A stretch of 64,000 nucleotides of DNA from Stenotrophomonas maltophilia (lineage in GTDB: Bacteria; Pseudomonadota; Gammaproteobacteria; Xanthomonadales; Xanthomonadaceae): assembly GCF_006970445.1 (NCBI RefSeq), contig NZ_CP033877.1:124001-188000 (forward strand). Reading direction: 5' to 3'. The translations under genes were made by a program, and so were the position numbers. The notes beneath the pieces were generated by a model. It did not search any database and had not been told where the DNA came from. It was given only the letters and a program-made list of their open reading frames with translations. Every line of letters starts with the position of its first letter. Position 1 is the first letter of the stretch. Positions 55,004 to 63,800 of this stretch are shown here, piece by piece.

Positions 55004-56128
55004 TCACGCCGCCGCGTGCAGGGCCTGCAGCAGCGCCTGCCCTGGCGCGGTGCGGAACCATGCCGGGTGCCCCAGCATGAAGGGCTGCCAGGCCACGTCG
55101 GCATTTGCGGTCGAGCCGGTGACACCTTCGAAGTACTCCACTTCGGACAGTGCGAAGTCGAAATGCACCATCGGCAGCAGGTCGGTCAGCAGGTGCACGC
55201 GTGCCGCCGACAGCGGCAGCACCTCGCGGTAGCCGTCGAGCAACGCCAGTGCGACGTCGATGCGCACTGCCTCCATGCCGCGTTCCAGTTCCAGCCACGC
55301 CACGGCGTTGCGCTCGATCGCGGTGGCGAGGTCGAACAGGGCGCTGGTGGGCGAGGCCAGGCCGAAATCCAGCACGGTGCTGACCTGCCCGTCGCGCCAC
55401 AGCAGGTTGGAGACATGCCAGTCGTTGTGCGCCCACAGCCGGGGCTCGGCGTGCAGGCGCTCGGCCAGCCCGGCATGCCATGGCAGCACGTCGCGCTGCA
55501 GCTGCGCTTCCCATGGAATGCGCGCGAGATAGCGTGCCAGCCCGGGGCGCTCGTGCAGCTCTGCTTTGATGGCCGCGATCGGATCATCGGCGCGGATCAG
55601 ATCGTCGCGCGCGACCAGCAGGTGGGTGCTGCGCTGTGGCGCGTGGTAGCTGGCGGCGGCACGGTGAAGTTGTGCGAGTGCGCGCCCGGCTTCGCGGGCC
55701 TGCGCGACATCGGTCAGCAGCGACCACGACACCGCGTCGCGGTACAGGTCCTCGCCCACGCCGACGTCGTGCAGTTCAAACGTCCATTCCCCGTGTTCGA
55801 CCGCAGTGTGGCCATCGGCGGCCGGCAGCACCTGCACCACCGGCACGCCGGCAGCGGCGAGATGGGCGATGAAGTGGTGTTCTTCTTCCAGGCAGGCCGC
55901 GCTGCGCACGCTGTGGTGATGGCGCTTGATGAACACCGCGCCGCGCGTGCCGTCGACGATGGCGGCGGCAGACAGCGGCCGCGGGCTGTGCCAGCGCGGT
56001 TGGCTGCCGCTGTCCAGCTGCGGGTAGCGCTGGCGCAGCCACGCGATGTCCGCCGCGCTGATCGGTGGCCAGTCAGCAGCGACCTCGTCGTTGTTGAGGC
56101 CCTGTACGCGGTGGGAGGAAGACGTCAT
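55004..56128 (-). CDS. APH/ChoK-type small-molecule kinase
   Basis: 374 residues from ATG 56128 (MTSSSHRVQ). A protein-kinase-like fold of the aminoglycoside phosphotransferase family (PF01636), with FIKRHHHSVRS (P-loop lysine), the catalytic loop HNDWHVSNLLWRDG and DFGLASPTSALFDLATAIERN (metal-binding Asp). It resembles homoserine kinase II/SrkA-type enzymes, and the substrate is not visible. It is 5' of the TPP riboswitch and so not controlled by it, although the same family contains thiamine kinase (ThiK), which makes the neighbourhood worth noting. Confidence 0.82.
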   Translation of the reverse strand: MTSSSHRVQGLNNDEVAADWPPISAADIAWLRQRYPQLDSGSQPRWHSPRPLSAAAIVDGTRGAVFIKRHHHSVRSAACLEEEHHFIAHLAAAGVPVVQVLPAADGHTAVEHGEWTFELHDVGVGEDLYRDAVSWSLLTDVAQAREAGRALAQLHRAAASYHAPQRSTHLLVARDDLIRADDPIAAIKAELHERPGLARYLARIPWEAQLQRDVLPWHAGLAERLHAEPRLWAHNDWHVSNLLWRDGQVSTVLDFGLASPTSALFDLATAIERNAVAWLELERGMEAVRIDVALALLDGYREVLPLSAARVHLLTDLLPMVHFDFALSEVEYFEGVTGSTANADVAWQPFMLGHPAWFRTAPGQALLQALHAAA

Positions 56129-56195
56129 GCCGCAGCCCGAGAGGGGAAAGTCACATCCAAGGCTGCGCATTCAACGCCATGCGCGCGGCCAACGC

Positions 56196-56223
56196 AAACG
56201 GGCGGGTCATCGACCCGCCCGTC
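56196..56223 (-). terminator. Intrinsic terminator of the glycine-zipper gene
   Basis: On the minus strand, a 10-bp stem CGGGCGGGTC / GACCCGCCCG with loop GAT is followed by TTTGCG. It lies 35 bases after the gene stop, and the short T-run makes it moderate. Confidence 0.7.
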
Positions 56224-56256
56224 TCCGCATCGGCATGGGTAATACCGCCGTGCCGC

Positions 56257-56649
56257 TTACCAGCCGCGATGGCGACCGCGGTCGTTGTAGTAGCGGTTGT
56301 CGTAGTAGCGCTCGCGCTGCCAGCGGCGGTCGTCGCCACGGTCGTAGTAGCCGCGATCGTAGCGACGGTCGTAGCGGTTGTCGTAGTAGCGATTGTCGTA
56401 ATAGCGACGGTCGCGGCGGTCGGAGGTGGTCAGGTTGCCGATCGCGCCGCCGGCCACGGCACCGCCGACGGTGGCCGCAGGGTCGCCGTTGGAGAGCAGA
56501 TTGCCGGCCACGCCACCGACCACGGCGCCGACCAGGGTGCGCTTGTCCTTCCTCGACATCGCGCTGGCATCGCTGACCACGGCGACACCGGCAACCAGTG
56601 CCAGGGCCATCGCCAGACCACGGAAGCTGAGTGTGGAAGTACTGAGCAT
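56257..56649 (-). CDS. Glycine-zipper protein with Tyr/Arg/Asp-rich tail
   Basis: 130 residues from ATG 56649 with GGAG in front; an in-frame upstream extension is rejected. Signal peptide (LAMALALVAGVAVVSDASA), a short basic segment MSRKDKR, a Gly-zipper 2TM segment (TLVGAVVGGVAGNLLSNGDPAATVGGAVAGGAIGNL), then a tail of RYYDNR/RYDRR/GYYDRG repeats. Gly-zipper lipoprotein-like proteins (OsmB/YMGG class) sit in the outer membrane; this one lacks a lipobox. The tail is unusual and its role unknown. Confidence 0.75.
   Translation of the reverse strand: MLSTSTLSFRGLAMALALVAGVAVVSDASAMSRKDKRTLVGAVVGGVAGNLLSNGDPAATVGGAVAGGAIGNLTTSDRRDRRYYDNRYYDNRYDRRYDRGYYDRGDDRRWQRERYYDNRYYNDRGRHRGW
56283..56418 (-). 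repeat. Short tandem repeats coding the Tyr/Arg-rich tail
   Basis: Imperfect copies of a 12-15 base unit (plus strand GTCGTAGTAGCG and relatives) encode the YYDNR and RYDRR units. Slippage here would change the tail length in frame when steps are multiples of three. Confidence 0.75.
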
Positions 56650-56840
56650 GTTCGGTTCTCCTGTGAGGTGCATGCCACGCTGGGCAGGGAGGGCGCGGGG
56701 CGCCCCGGCTGCCGTGGAGACCACGCTGGCGTTCCAACATTGCCGGAACATTGCCTGGCCTACCGGGCGGCTTGCGCATTCATCTAGCGGCAGGCGGCAT
56801 GAAGCAAGGCTGAAAGCGGCCGCGGCCGCTCAGCTGGCAG

Positions 56841-56872
56841 AAAGGGAAAGGGCCGCACATGGCGCGGCCCCT
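56841..56872 (-). terminator. Intrinsic terminator of the X-Tfe gene
   Basis: On the minus strand, a stem with core GGGCCGC / GCGGCCC (56870-56864 and 56856-56850) is followed by TTTCCCTTT. It lies about 26 bases after the effector stop. Confidence 0.65.
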
Positions 56873-56897
56873 CCCCGGTCTGCAAGGCGCTGCGGGC

Positions 56898-58898
56898 TCA
56901 GACGCCCATGGCCTTCTGCGCCTGGCGGGTCTGCTCCTGCTGCGCGTCCTGCTGCTGGTGCAGCACGTTCGGCGTGCCCTGCACTGCGCCGCTGCTGAGC
57001 GCCAGGCTCTGCTCGCTGGCGGCCCGCGTCTCCACCGCGACACGGCTGGCCGCCGGGTCACCGATCGTGCCCTGCACGGCGAACAGACGCTCACCGTTCG
57101 GGCTGGGCACCACCGAGTCGATGCGCTGCAGGCCGGCGGCATGCGCCTCCCTGGTCAGCGCCGCTGCGGCGCTTTCCAGCGCGTGGCGGTCCTTGAAGGT
57201 GCCCGCCGGCATCCGCTCCAGGCCTTCGGTGGCCTGCAAGTACATCGGATTGCGCGGGTGCCGCTCGTCGTTCAGCAGCGGGCGCTCGCGGGCCTCCTTG
57301 ATCGCGTCCAGCGTCTTCGCACCAACGATGCCGTCGGCGACCAGCCCGTTGTCCTTCTGCAGCTGGCGCACCGCCGCTTCGGTATTGCGGCCGAAGCGGC
57401 CGTCCTCGACCAGCGGCTTGCCGTCGGCCCCGGTATAGCCGAGGTGGCCCAGCTGCTCCTGCACCTTGCGCACGCCCTCGCTGTGCGCGCCCGGCTTGTA
57501 CAGCTCGGCGTGCGGGGTGGCGGCGGCCTTGTGCTCGGCGGCAGGCTTGCCCTGGGTCTGCTCGTGCGATTGGGTGCGGTTTTCCAGCAGGTCGCGGGCC
57601 TTGGACAACGGGTCCGACGCGAACAGCTTCCAGTTCGGGTGGTCCTTCACCTGCTTGAGGTAGTCCTCCACCGGCATGGTGTGCACGCCCTTGCTGCCGG
57701 TGGACTGGCTGATCAGCAGTTTGTCGGTGTTCGGGTCGCGCACCACCATCACGATGTGGTCGATGCCATTCCAGTGCTCGTGGCGGGTCCTGGCCGTATC
57801 CAGGCCGATGACCATGCCCTCCTTCAGCGCACCGGGCTTGAGGATGGCGTCGCGCTCGAGCAGTACACCGGACTGTTCGACGGCCTTGTGCACGATGCCG
57901 CCGGAACCGAGGTTGCCCAGGTCGATGCGGTCGGCCTTGCTGAAGACAGCGTGCCCGGCCTTCTGGTTGATCTCGTCCATGGTCCGGTTCTGCAGGGTGC
58001 CGACCCAGCCGGAGCAATCGATGTAGCCCTGGTCCACGTTCTTGCCGGTCTTGCCCGGCACGTACAGCGCGTGGCCCGGGATGTTGATGGCGTACTTCAC
58101 ATCGTCGTACTTCACGCCGGCGTCGTAGGCGGCGTGCAGTTCGATGCCCGGCTTCGGCGTGGCGGCAGCCGTTGCGGTTGCGGCCAGCGTAGCGGCGGCG
58201 GCGCCCACTGCAGCAGTCTGCGCTGGGGTGGCCGTAGCCTGGGCCTGGCCCGGTGCCGGTGCCGGTGCCACCGCCTGCGGTTCGATGTGCTTTTCCGGGA
58301 TGCTGATCGCCGCGTACTTGTGGATGTAGTAGCTGGAGAAGGTCCGCGCCAGGTCGCCGTCGTTCATGCCACGCATCTCGGCCAGGGTGTGGCCGGTCAG
58401 GGCCTTGGCATCGGAGCCGATCTGGTTGAGCACGTTGCGGCGCATGTTGATCTCTTCGCCATGGCCGTTGCGGACCACGCCGAAGGTGCCGGTAGCGATC
58501 GCGGTCTGCACCGAGCCATAGCCGGCGCTGCCCTGCTGGTGGGCCAGGTACAGGTCCAGGCCGGTCGGCGTGTCGCCGCCGGACAGGTACGGGTGGCCGG
58601 TGCGCTCATTGCGGCGCGCCATCGATGCCAGGTTGTCCTGGTACATCTGCGCGGCGGCTTCGGTGTTTCGGGTCGGGTCGAACTCGTGGCCGGTCAGGTG
58701 GTACTGGCGGGCCGAGCCGGGCACGAACTGGAACAGGCCCTTGGCCCCGGTCGAGGTGTTGTGGGCGCGCTCGTTGAAGGTGCCGCCGGTCTCGATGTGC
58801 GCGAAACGCATGAAGTCATCGACCGGAATGCCCTTCTGCCGGGCGACCTGCTCGACGATGTCCAGGACTTCCTTTTTGCTGTAGTCATGCTGTGCCAT
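56898..58898 (-). CDS. Type IV secretion antibacterial effector (X-Tfe): lysozyme-like, NlpC/P60-like, PG-binding, XVIPCD
   Basis: 666 residues from ATG 58898 with GAGGAAAA before it. Domains: N-terminal transglycosylase-like (about 1-150; Glu36 in FAHIETGG, GAKGLFQFVPGSARQY); Ala/Pro linker; NlpC/P60-like amidase/peptidase (about 275-440; Cys295 in DCSGW, His381 in GIDHIVMVV); peptidoglycan-binding module (about 463-533, VRKVQEQLGHLGY...GRFGRNTEAAVRQLQ); and a C-terminal XVIPCD (about 540-666: NPMYLQATEGLERMPAG, LQRIDSVVPSPNGERLFAVQG, Gln-rich end) that binds VirD4. No Sec signal. It is injected into rival bacteria by the Xanthomonadales T4SS and attacks their wall. The T4SS machine is elsewhere. 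The following gene is its likely immunity partner. Confidence 0.88.
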   Translation of the reverse strand: MAQHDYSKKEVLDIVEQVARQKGIPVDDFMRFAHIETGGTFNERAHNTSTGAKGLFQFVPGSARQYHLTGHEFDPTRNTEAAAQMYQDNLASMARRNERTGHPYLSGGDTPTGLDLYLAHQQGSAGYGSVQTAIATGTFGVVRNGHGEEINMRRNVLNQIGSDAKALTGHTLAEMRGMNDGDLARTFSSYYIHKYAAISIPEKHIEPQAVAPAPAPGQAQATATPAQTAAVGAAAATLAATATAAATPKPGIELHAAYDAGVKYDDVKYAINIPGHALYVPGKTGKNVDQGYIDCSGWVGTLQNRTMDEINQKAGHAVFSKADRIDLGNLGSGGIVHKAVEQSGVLLERDAILKPGALKEGMVIGLDTARTRHEHWNGIDHIVMVVRDPNTDKLLISQSTGSKGVHTMPVEDYLKQVKDHPNWKLFASDPLSKARDLLENRTQSHEQTQGKPAAEHKAAATPHAELYKPGAHSEGVRKVQEQLGHLGYTGADGKPLVEDGRFGRNTEAAVRQLQKDNGLVADGIVGAKTLDAIKEARERPLLNDERHPRNPMYLQATEGLERMPAGTFKDRHALESAAAALTREAHAAGLQRIDSVVPSPNGERLFAVQGTIGDPAASRVAVETRAASEQSLALSSGAVQGTPNVLHQQQDAQQEQTRQAQKAMGV

Positions 58899-59010
58899 GA
58901 CGTTTTCCTCGGGGTTGATGGAGCGGCCGATGCCGCGAATCGCCAACCGGACTCATCCGTGAGTCAAGAACATGTCGGTCAACTGGTAACCCGCCTGCGG
59001 CGGATGGAAA

Positions 59011-59958
59011 TCAGGGCGCGATGTACTGCTGGGCCTTGCTGTCGAAGCGGTAGTGGACCGCGTCGCCGACGCCGAGCGCACGGGTCTTGCCCGGACCTTC
59101 GATGGTGGTGCCCTTGAAGGACACGGTCAGCTGCGGCAGCCCATTGCCGTCGGCCACGAAGGCCAGTTCGCCATCGCTGTCAGTGCACGGCATCACGTTG
59201 TCGTCGTCGCAGGCCGCGCTGTTGTCTTCGCCGGTGCGCACCGAGCCGACGTAGCGCCAGACCTTGCTGTCCAGGTCGTCCTCGCTGCGCTTGGGGTTGA
59301 ACAGCAGCAGGGCGTAACCGCTGCTGTTGATGCCGCGGTCGAAGCTGCTGGTCGGCACCGCCAGCAGCAGGCGGCCGTCGGTGGTGCGGTGTTCGATCGG
59401 CTTGCGCCGGGTATCGATGTCGTCGGCCTTGTCGTAGGCGCCGAGCGCACCGATGGTCCATTCCTGGCCACGGAACTTCCACGGCTTCTTCGCGTCGCCG
59501 CCGGCCAGCACGAAGGTGGCCTCGGCGAGATTGGCGCGGTCGTCGGGGCCGGCCGGCTGCTGTTCGCCCGGCTTGCCGTAATGCTCGCGGGTATCCCAGG
59601 AAAAACCGGTGTAGTAGGTGGTGCCGTCCAGGGTGAAGGTGTGGCCGAACCAGAAGGTCGCTACGCTGCCGTTCTGGACCTCATAGGACGTCGCACCGTC
59701 GCCATCGACCTGGTAGATGAAATACATCACGGTCGGCGCGTCGGGCGGGGTGACGGCGGCATCGGGAGAGGGGTTCTGCATCGGGGCAACATCCTGTCGG
59801 GGCGCGTTGGCAGCCTGCGCAGGCGCAGGCTGGGAGGACGAGGGGGCCGGATCGGCGGCGCTGCAGGCGGCAGCGGAAAGAGAGACGAGCAGGCATGCCG
59901 CGAATGCGCGCAGGGGCCGCAACGGCAGGGTCCAACGTAGCTCGGGGGGGGACTGCAT
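59011..59958 (-). CDS. Lipoprotein, probable immunity protein (X-Tfi) for the T4SS effector
   Basis: 315 residues, starting at ATG 59958 after GGAGAGG. The lipobox LSAAACS places it in the periplasm, the site where the effector would act on the wall. A Pro/Ala/Gln-rich linker leads to a beta-rich domain (TVMYFIYQVDGDGATSYEVQNGSVATFWFGHTFTLDGTTYYTGFSWDTREHYG, NSSGYALLLFNPKRSEDDLDSKVWRYVGSV, ACDDDNVMPCTDSDGELAF) ending VHYRFDSKAQQYIAP. Its stop-to-start spacing to the effector is 112 bases and the two share direction, the usual X-Tfi/X-Tfe arrangement. DDDN and D-rich loops may bind calcium, as in the known immunity protein of Xanthomonas citri. Confidence 0.78.
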   Translation of the reverse strand: MQSPPELRWTLPLRPLRAFAACLLVSLSAAACSAADPAPSSSQPAPAQAANAPRQDVAPMQNPSPDAAVTPPDAPTVMYFIYQVDGDGATSYEVQNGSVATFWFGHTFTLDGTTYYTGFSWDTREHYGKPGEQQPAGPDDRANLAEATFVLAGGDAKKPWKFRGQEWTIGALGAYDKADDIDTRRKPIEHRTTDGRLLLAVPTSSFDRGINSSGYALLLFNPKRSEDDLDSKVWRYVGSVRTGEDNSAACDDDNVMPCTDSDGELAFVADGNGLPQLTVSFKGTTIEGPGKTRALGVGDAVHYRFDSKAQQYIAP

Positions 59959-60156
59959 GCGCCTCTCCATGGTCAGCGTTGCCGGGCCAGACGGCCGGCA
60001 GGAAGCCGCACCCCATCCACCAGGGACGGGAGCGAGGACATGAGCCGGTCGATTCCTTCGACCTCGCATTGAGAACTCATGCGCGACCATCTTGGCACAG
60101 ATCCGCGGGCCATCAAAGAGGGCGATGGCGGACGGCGCAGTTATGTGAGTTGCGTC

Positions 60157-60795
60157 TCAGATCTTGCCGTCACGCAGATAGTCGAACAATTCGGCATCAC
60201 CCTTCAGGCCCAGCTTGAGCATGGCGTCACCCTTCTGCCGGCTGATGGTGCTGACGCTCTTGTGCAGCTGCAGCGAAATCTCCTTCACCGTCATGCCGGT
60301 GCCGAGCAGCCGCAGCACTTCCACTTCGCGCGGCGACAGCGGCTTGCCATCGCCCTCGCGCATGCGCCAGCTGCCGGCCGCTTCCACCCGCTCGCGCAGG
60401 CTGCGGCTGATGTAGGGCTGACCGCGGTAGACCGACTGGATGGCCTGCGGCAGCTCGTCCATCGACGAACTCTTGTCGACCAGGCCGAGCACGCCACTGT
60501 CGAGCACCATGCGCAGGATCGCCAGGTTGCTGGAGACGCTGAGCATCAGCACCGGCAGGTCCGGATGGCGGCGGCGGATCATCCCGATCATGGCGAAGCC
60601 ATCGGCCTGTGGGCTGCCCGGCATGGAGTAATCGGTGACCAGCAGGTCGCAGGGCTGGGCGGCGAGCAGGGTCATCAGCGCCTGCGCGCTGTCGGCCTCG
60701 CCGACCACGCGGCCCACGCCGCTCGACTCGATGACGGCGCGGGTGCCGATACGGACCACGGGGTGATCGTCTGCGATGATGATGCGCAAGCTCAT
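60157..60795 (-). CDS. LuxR/NarL-type response regulator (BvgA/EvgA-like)
   Basis: 212 residues. The receiver has the acidic pair in IIADDHPVV, phospho-acceptor Asp55 in VTDYSMPG and Lys in GLVDKSSSMDEL. The GerE-type helix-turn-helix is LSPREVEVLRLLGTGMTVKEISLQLHKSVSTISRQKGDAMLKLGL. It lies divergent from a BvgS/EvgS-like hybrid kinase with a 75-base gap, so it is almost certainly its partner. It would control virulence or biofilm genes in response to the kinase's periplasmic signal. Confidence 0.92.
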   Translation of the reverse strand: MSLRIIIADDHPVVRIGTRAVIESSGVGRVVGEADSAQALMTLLAAQPCDLLVTDYSMPGSPQADGFAMIGMIRRRHPDLPVLMLSVSSNLAILRMVLDSGVLGLVDKSSSMDELPQAIQSVYRGQPYISRSLRERVEAAGSWRMREGDGKPLSPREVEVLRLLGTGMTVKEISLQLHKSVSTISRQKGDAMLKLGLKGDAELFDYLRDGKI

Positions 60796-60870
60796 GCTCT
60801 AGTATGGCCATCGGGCACGCCGGACCGCGACCATCGCGGTCCCTGGCAGGATTCTAGGAGATCGACGCAG

Positions 60871-63800
60871 ATGCGTAGGTGGGCTGTTCGCGGGCTGCTC
60901 CTGCTGCTGGCGGTGCTGGCCCTGCCTGTGGCCCAGGCACAGCCGGCTCCTGGCCTGCTGCCGCTCAGCCCGTTGCAGCGCGAATACCTGGTGGCGCATC
61001 CGACCATCGTCGTCGGGCAGTATGACAGTGGCTGGCCGCCCTTCGAGTCCCTCCGTGATGGCGAACAGGTCGGCCTGGGGCCGGACTACCTGTCGCATCT
61101 TGCACGCCAGCTCGGCGTGAAGGTCGAGATGCGCCGCTATCCCGACTGGACATCCGTGCTGGATGCGACATGTCGTGGCGAGATCGACGTGGTGATGAAT
61201 GTCGGTCTCAGTGCCGACCGCACCCGCTGCATGGTCTATACCGCTGCGTATTCCGAAGCGCCGCTGGCGCTGGTGGGGCGACCGGCCGACCTTCGTGCGT
61301 CCGAGATACCCGACCTGGATGGCCTGCGGGTGGTAATCGAGCAGGATTTCCTGACCGGTCCGCAGGTACGTGCGCGTTTTCCGCGTGCCCGCCAGCTTGT
61401 CGCAAACGACACGTTGACGGCGTTGCAGATGGTCAGAGACGACAAGGCCGATGTCTACATCGGCAATGCCTTCGTCGCCACCGAGCTGATCGCCAGCCGA
61501 CGCCTGCAGGGCGTGGCACTGCTGCGCCCGAGCGACCTGCCACCCGAACGGCTGCACTTCGGCATTCCCAACGGCAAGCAACCCCTGGCTGAAGCCCTGG
61601 ACCTGGCGCTGGCCGCCACCAGCCAGGCCCAGCGGGATGCGCTGGCGCAGCGCTGGCTGCCCCCTCCGCATTGGTCGGCGTCGGCGCAGCTGGCGTTGAG
61701 CCAGGCCGAGAAGCGTGTGCTGGAGCAGCCGCTGAAGATCGGGTTCGCCCCGAATGCCGCGCCGCTGTCGTTCACCGGCGAGGATGGCCGGCCCAGTGGC
61801 CTGGCCAGCGAGTACCTGCAGCGCTTGATGCAGGCGGGCGCCAACCTGCAGATCGAGAACAGCCACGACTGGTACGACGTGCGTGAGAAGGCCCGCCGCG
61901 GTGAACTGCAGGCCGTGATGGGCATGCCCGCCGATTCGCGCTACCTGGGCCCGGACTGGGTGTTCAGCCAGCCCTTCATCAGCGTGCCGAACGTGATCGT
62001 GACCCGGAACGACGGTGCGGCGCTGCTGGGACTGGCCGACCTGCAGGGCAAGCGGGTGCTGCTTTCCGATCCGGAGCGCCTGCGCCGCTACGTGCTGCAG
62101 CAGGCACCGCAGGCCCGGATCATCGCCGCGCGCAGCGGCGAGCAGGCGTTGCAACGACTGATCGATGGCGAAGCCGATGCCTATGTCGGCAATCTTGCAC
62201 TGGTCGATCACCTGCTGCGCAGCCGTTTCCCGGCGCGGCTGCAGGTGGCGGCTCCGGCCGGCTTCAACGACCAGCTGGCATTGGCGGTGGATCGACGACA
62301 TGCAGCGTTGGCCACTACCTTCGACCGTCTGTTGTTGCAGATGACCCCACGCAAGCGCGAAGCGCTGCGCAGCGCCTGGCTGGCCGTGGAGTACCGCAAC
62401 GGCGTCAATTGGAACAACGTGCTGCGGTGGGGCATACCGGTGCTGCTGGTGCTGCTGACCGCGATGCTGGTGCATGGTGTCGGCCATTGGCGGCTGCGCC
62501 GTGAGGTGGCCGGACGCCGCCATCTGGAACAGCGCCTGGCCGAGGTGACCGACAACCTGCCTGCGGTGGTGTACCAGGCACGTCGCGATGCGGATGGCAC
62601 GCTCAGCTTCCCGTTCATTGCCGGCGACCTGCCTGCCTTGTTCGGTATTACCCGGCAGCAGGCCGAACAGGACGCGAGGGTGTTGCTGGAACGCATCGAA
62701 GAAGAGGACCGCGCGCACATCCTGCTCTCCATCGAGCAGGCCGCGCGCCAGTTCGCGCCGTTGATCCTGGAGTTCCGCCTGCGTAGCGATGAGGAAGGCG
62801 TGCGCTGGGTGCGCAGCCAGGCTCACCCCTACGGCGCCGAAGAAGGCGCGGTGATCTGGAGTGGCTACTGGGTGGACGTGAGCGAAGCGCGGATGCAGGC
62901 CGATGCACTGACGGCGGCGAAGGCGGAGGCGGAGCAGGCCGCCGAGGCCAAATCACGCTTCCTGGCCACGATGAGCCATGAGATCCGCACGCCGATGAGC
63001 GGCGTACTGGGCATGCTGGAAGTGCTGGCGCATTCCCCACTGGACAGCGAACAGCAGCGCATCCTCGGCGTGATCGAGGATTCGGCGCAGATGCTGCGGC
63101 AGATCCTCGACGACATCCTCGACTACTCGCGGCTGGAAGCGGGTGCAATGCGCCTGGAGCCGGTGCCGCAGCCGCTCCGGCCCCTGCTGGAAAGCGTGTG
63201 CCGCCTGTTGTCCGCACAGGCCAGCGCGCGTGGCCTGGCGCTGCACGTGCAGATCGACCCACAGCTGGCGCCTGCCCACGAAGTGGATGGCGTGCGACTG
63301 CGCCAGATCGTGTTCAACCTGCTCAGCAATGCCATCAAGTTCACCACGCAGGGCGAAGTACGCCTGCAGCTGGAGGTGCTGGGCCCGACCAGCGAAGACG
63401 GTGTGCAACCGCTGTGCCTGAGCGTAACCGACACCGGCATGGGCATCGCGCCGGAACAACTGCAGCACCTGTTCGCGCCGTTCACCCAGGCTGGCGCCTA
63501 TATCCAGCGCGACCACGGTGGCACCGGCCTGGGCCTGAGCATCTGCCAGCGCCTGGTGCAGATGATGCAGGGCGAACTGACCCTGCACAGCACGCTGGGC
63601 GAAGGAACCCGTGCCGAAGTGCGGGTATCGCTGGTGGAGGCTGGCAGCGAGGACGCGGCGGCACTGCTGGCCGAGCAGGACCAGACCGCGCTGCTGCCCG
63701 CTGCGTTGCGCCAGGCGCGGGTGCTGGTGATCGAGGATCACCCGACCAACCAGGCGATGATGGCGTGGCGGCTGCAGCAGCTGGGCGTGCCCCATGTACT

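Noticed and set aside
56283..56418. Repeats considered as a CRISPR or regulatory array
   Set aside because: They code for the Tyr/Arg-rich tail in frame and have no spacer structure.
60799..62826. 675-codon minus-strand frame opposite the hybrid kinase
   Set aside because: The plus strand encodes clear kinase domains across the same stretch; the minus reading is His/Gln/Arg-rich without motifs.
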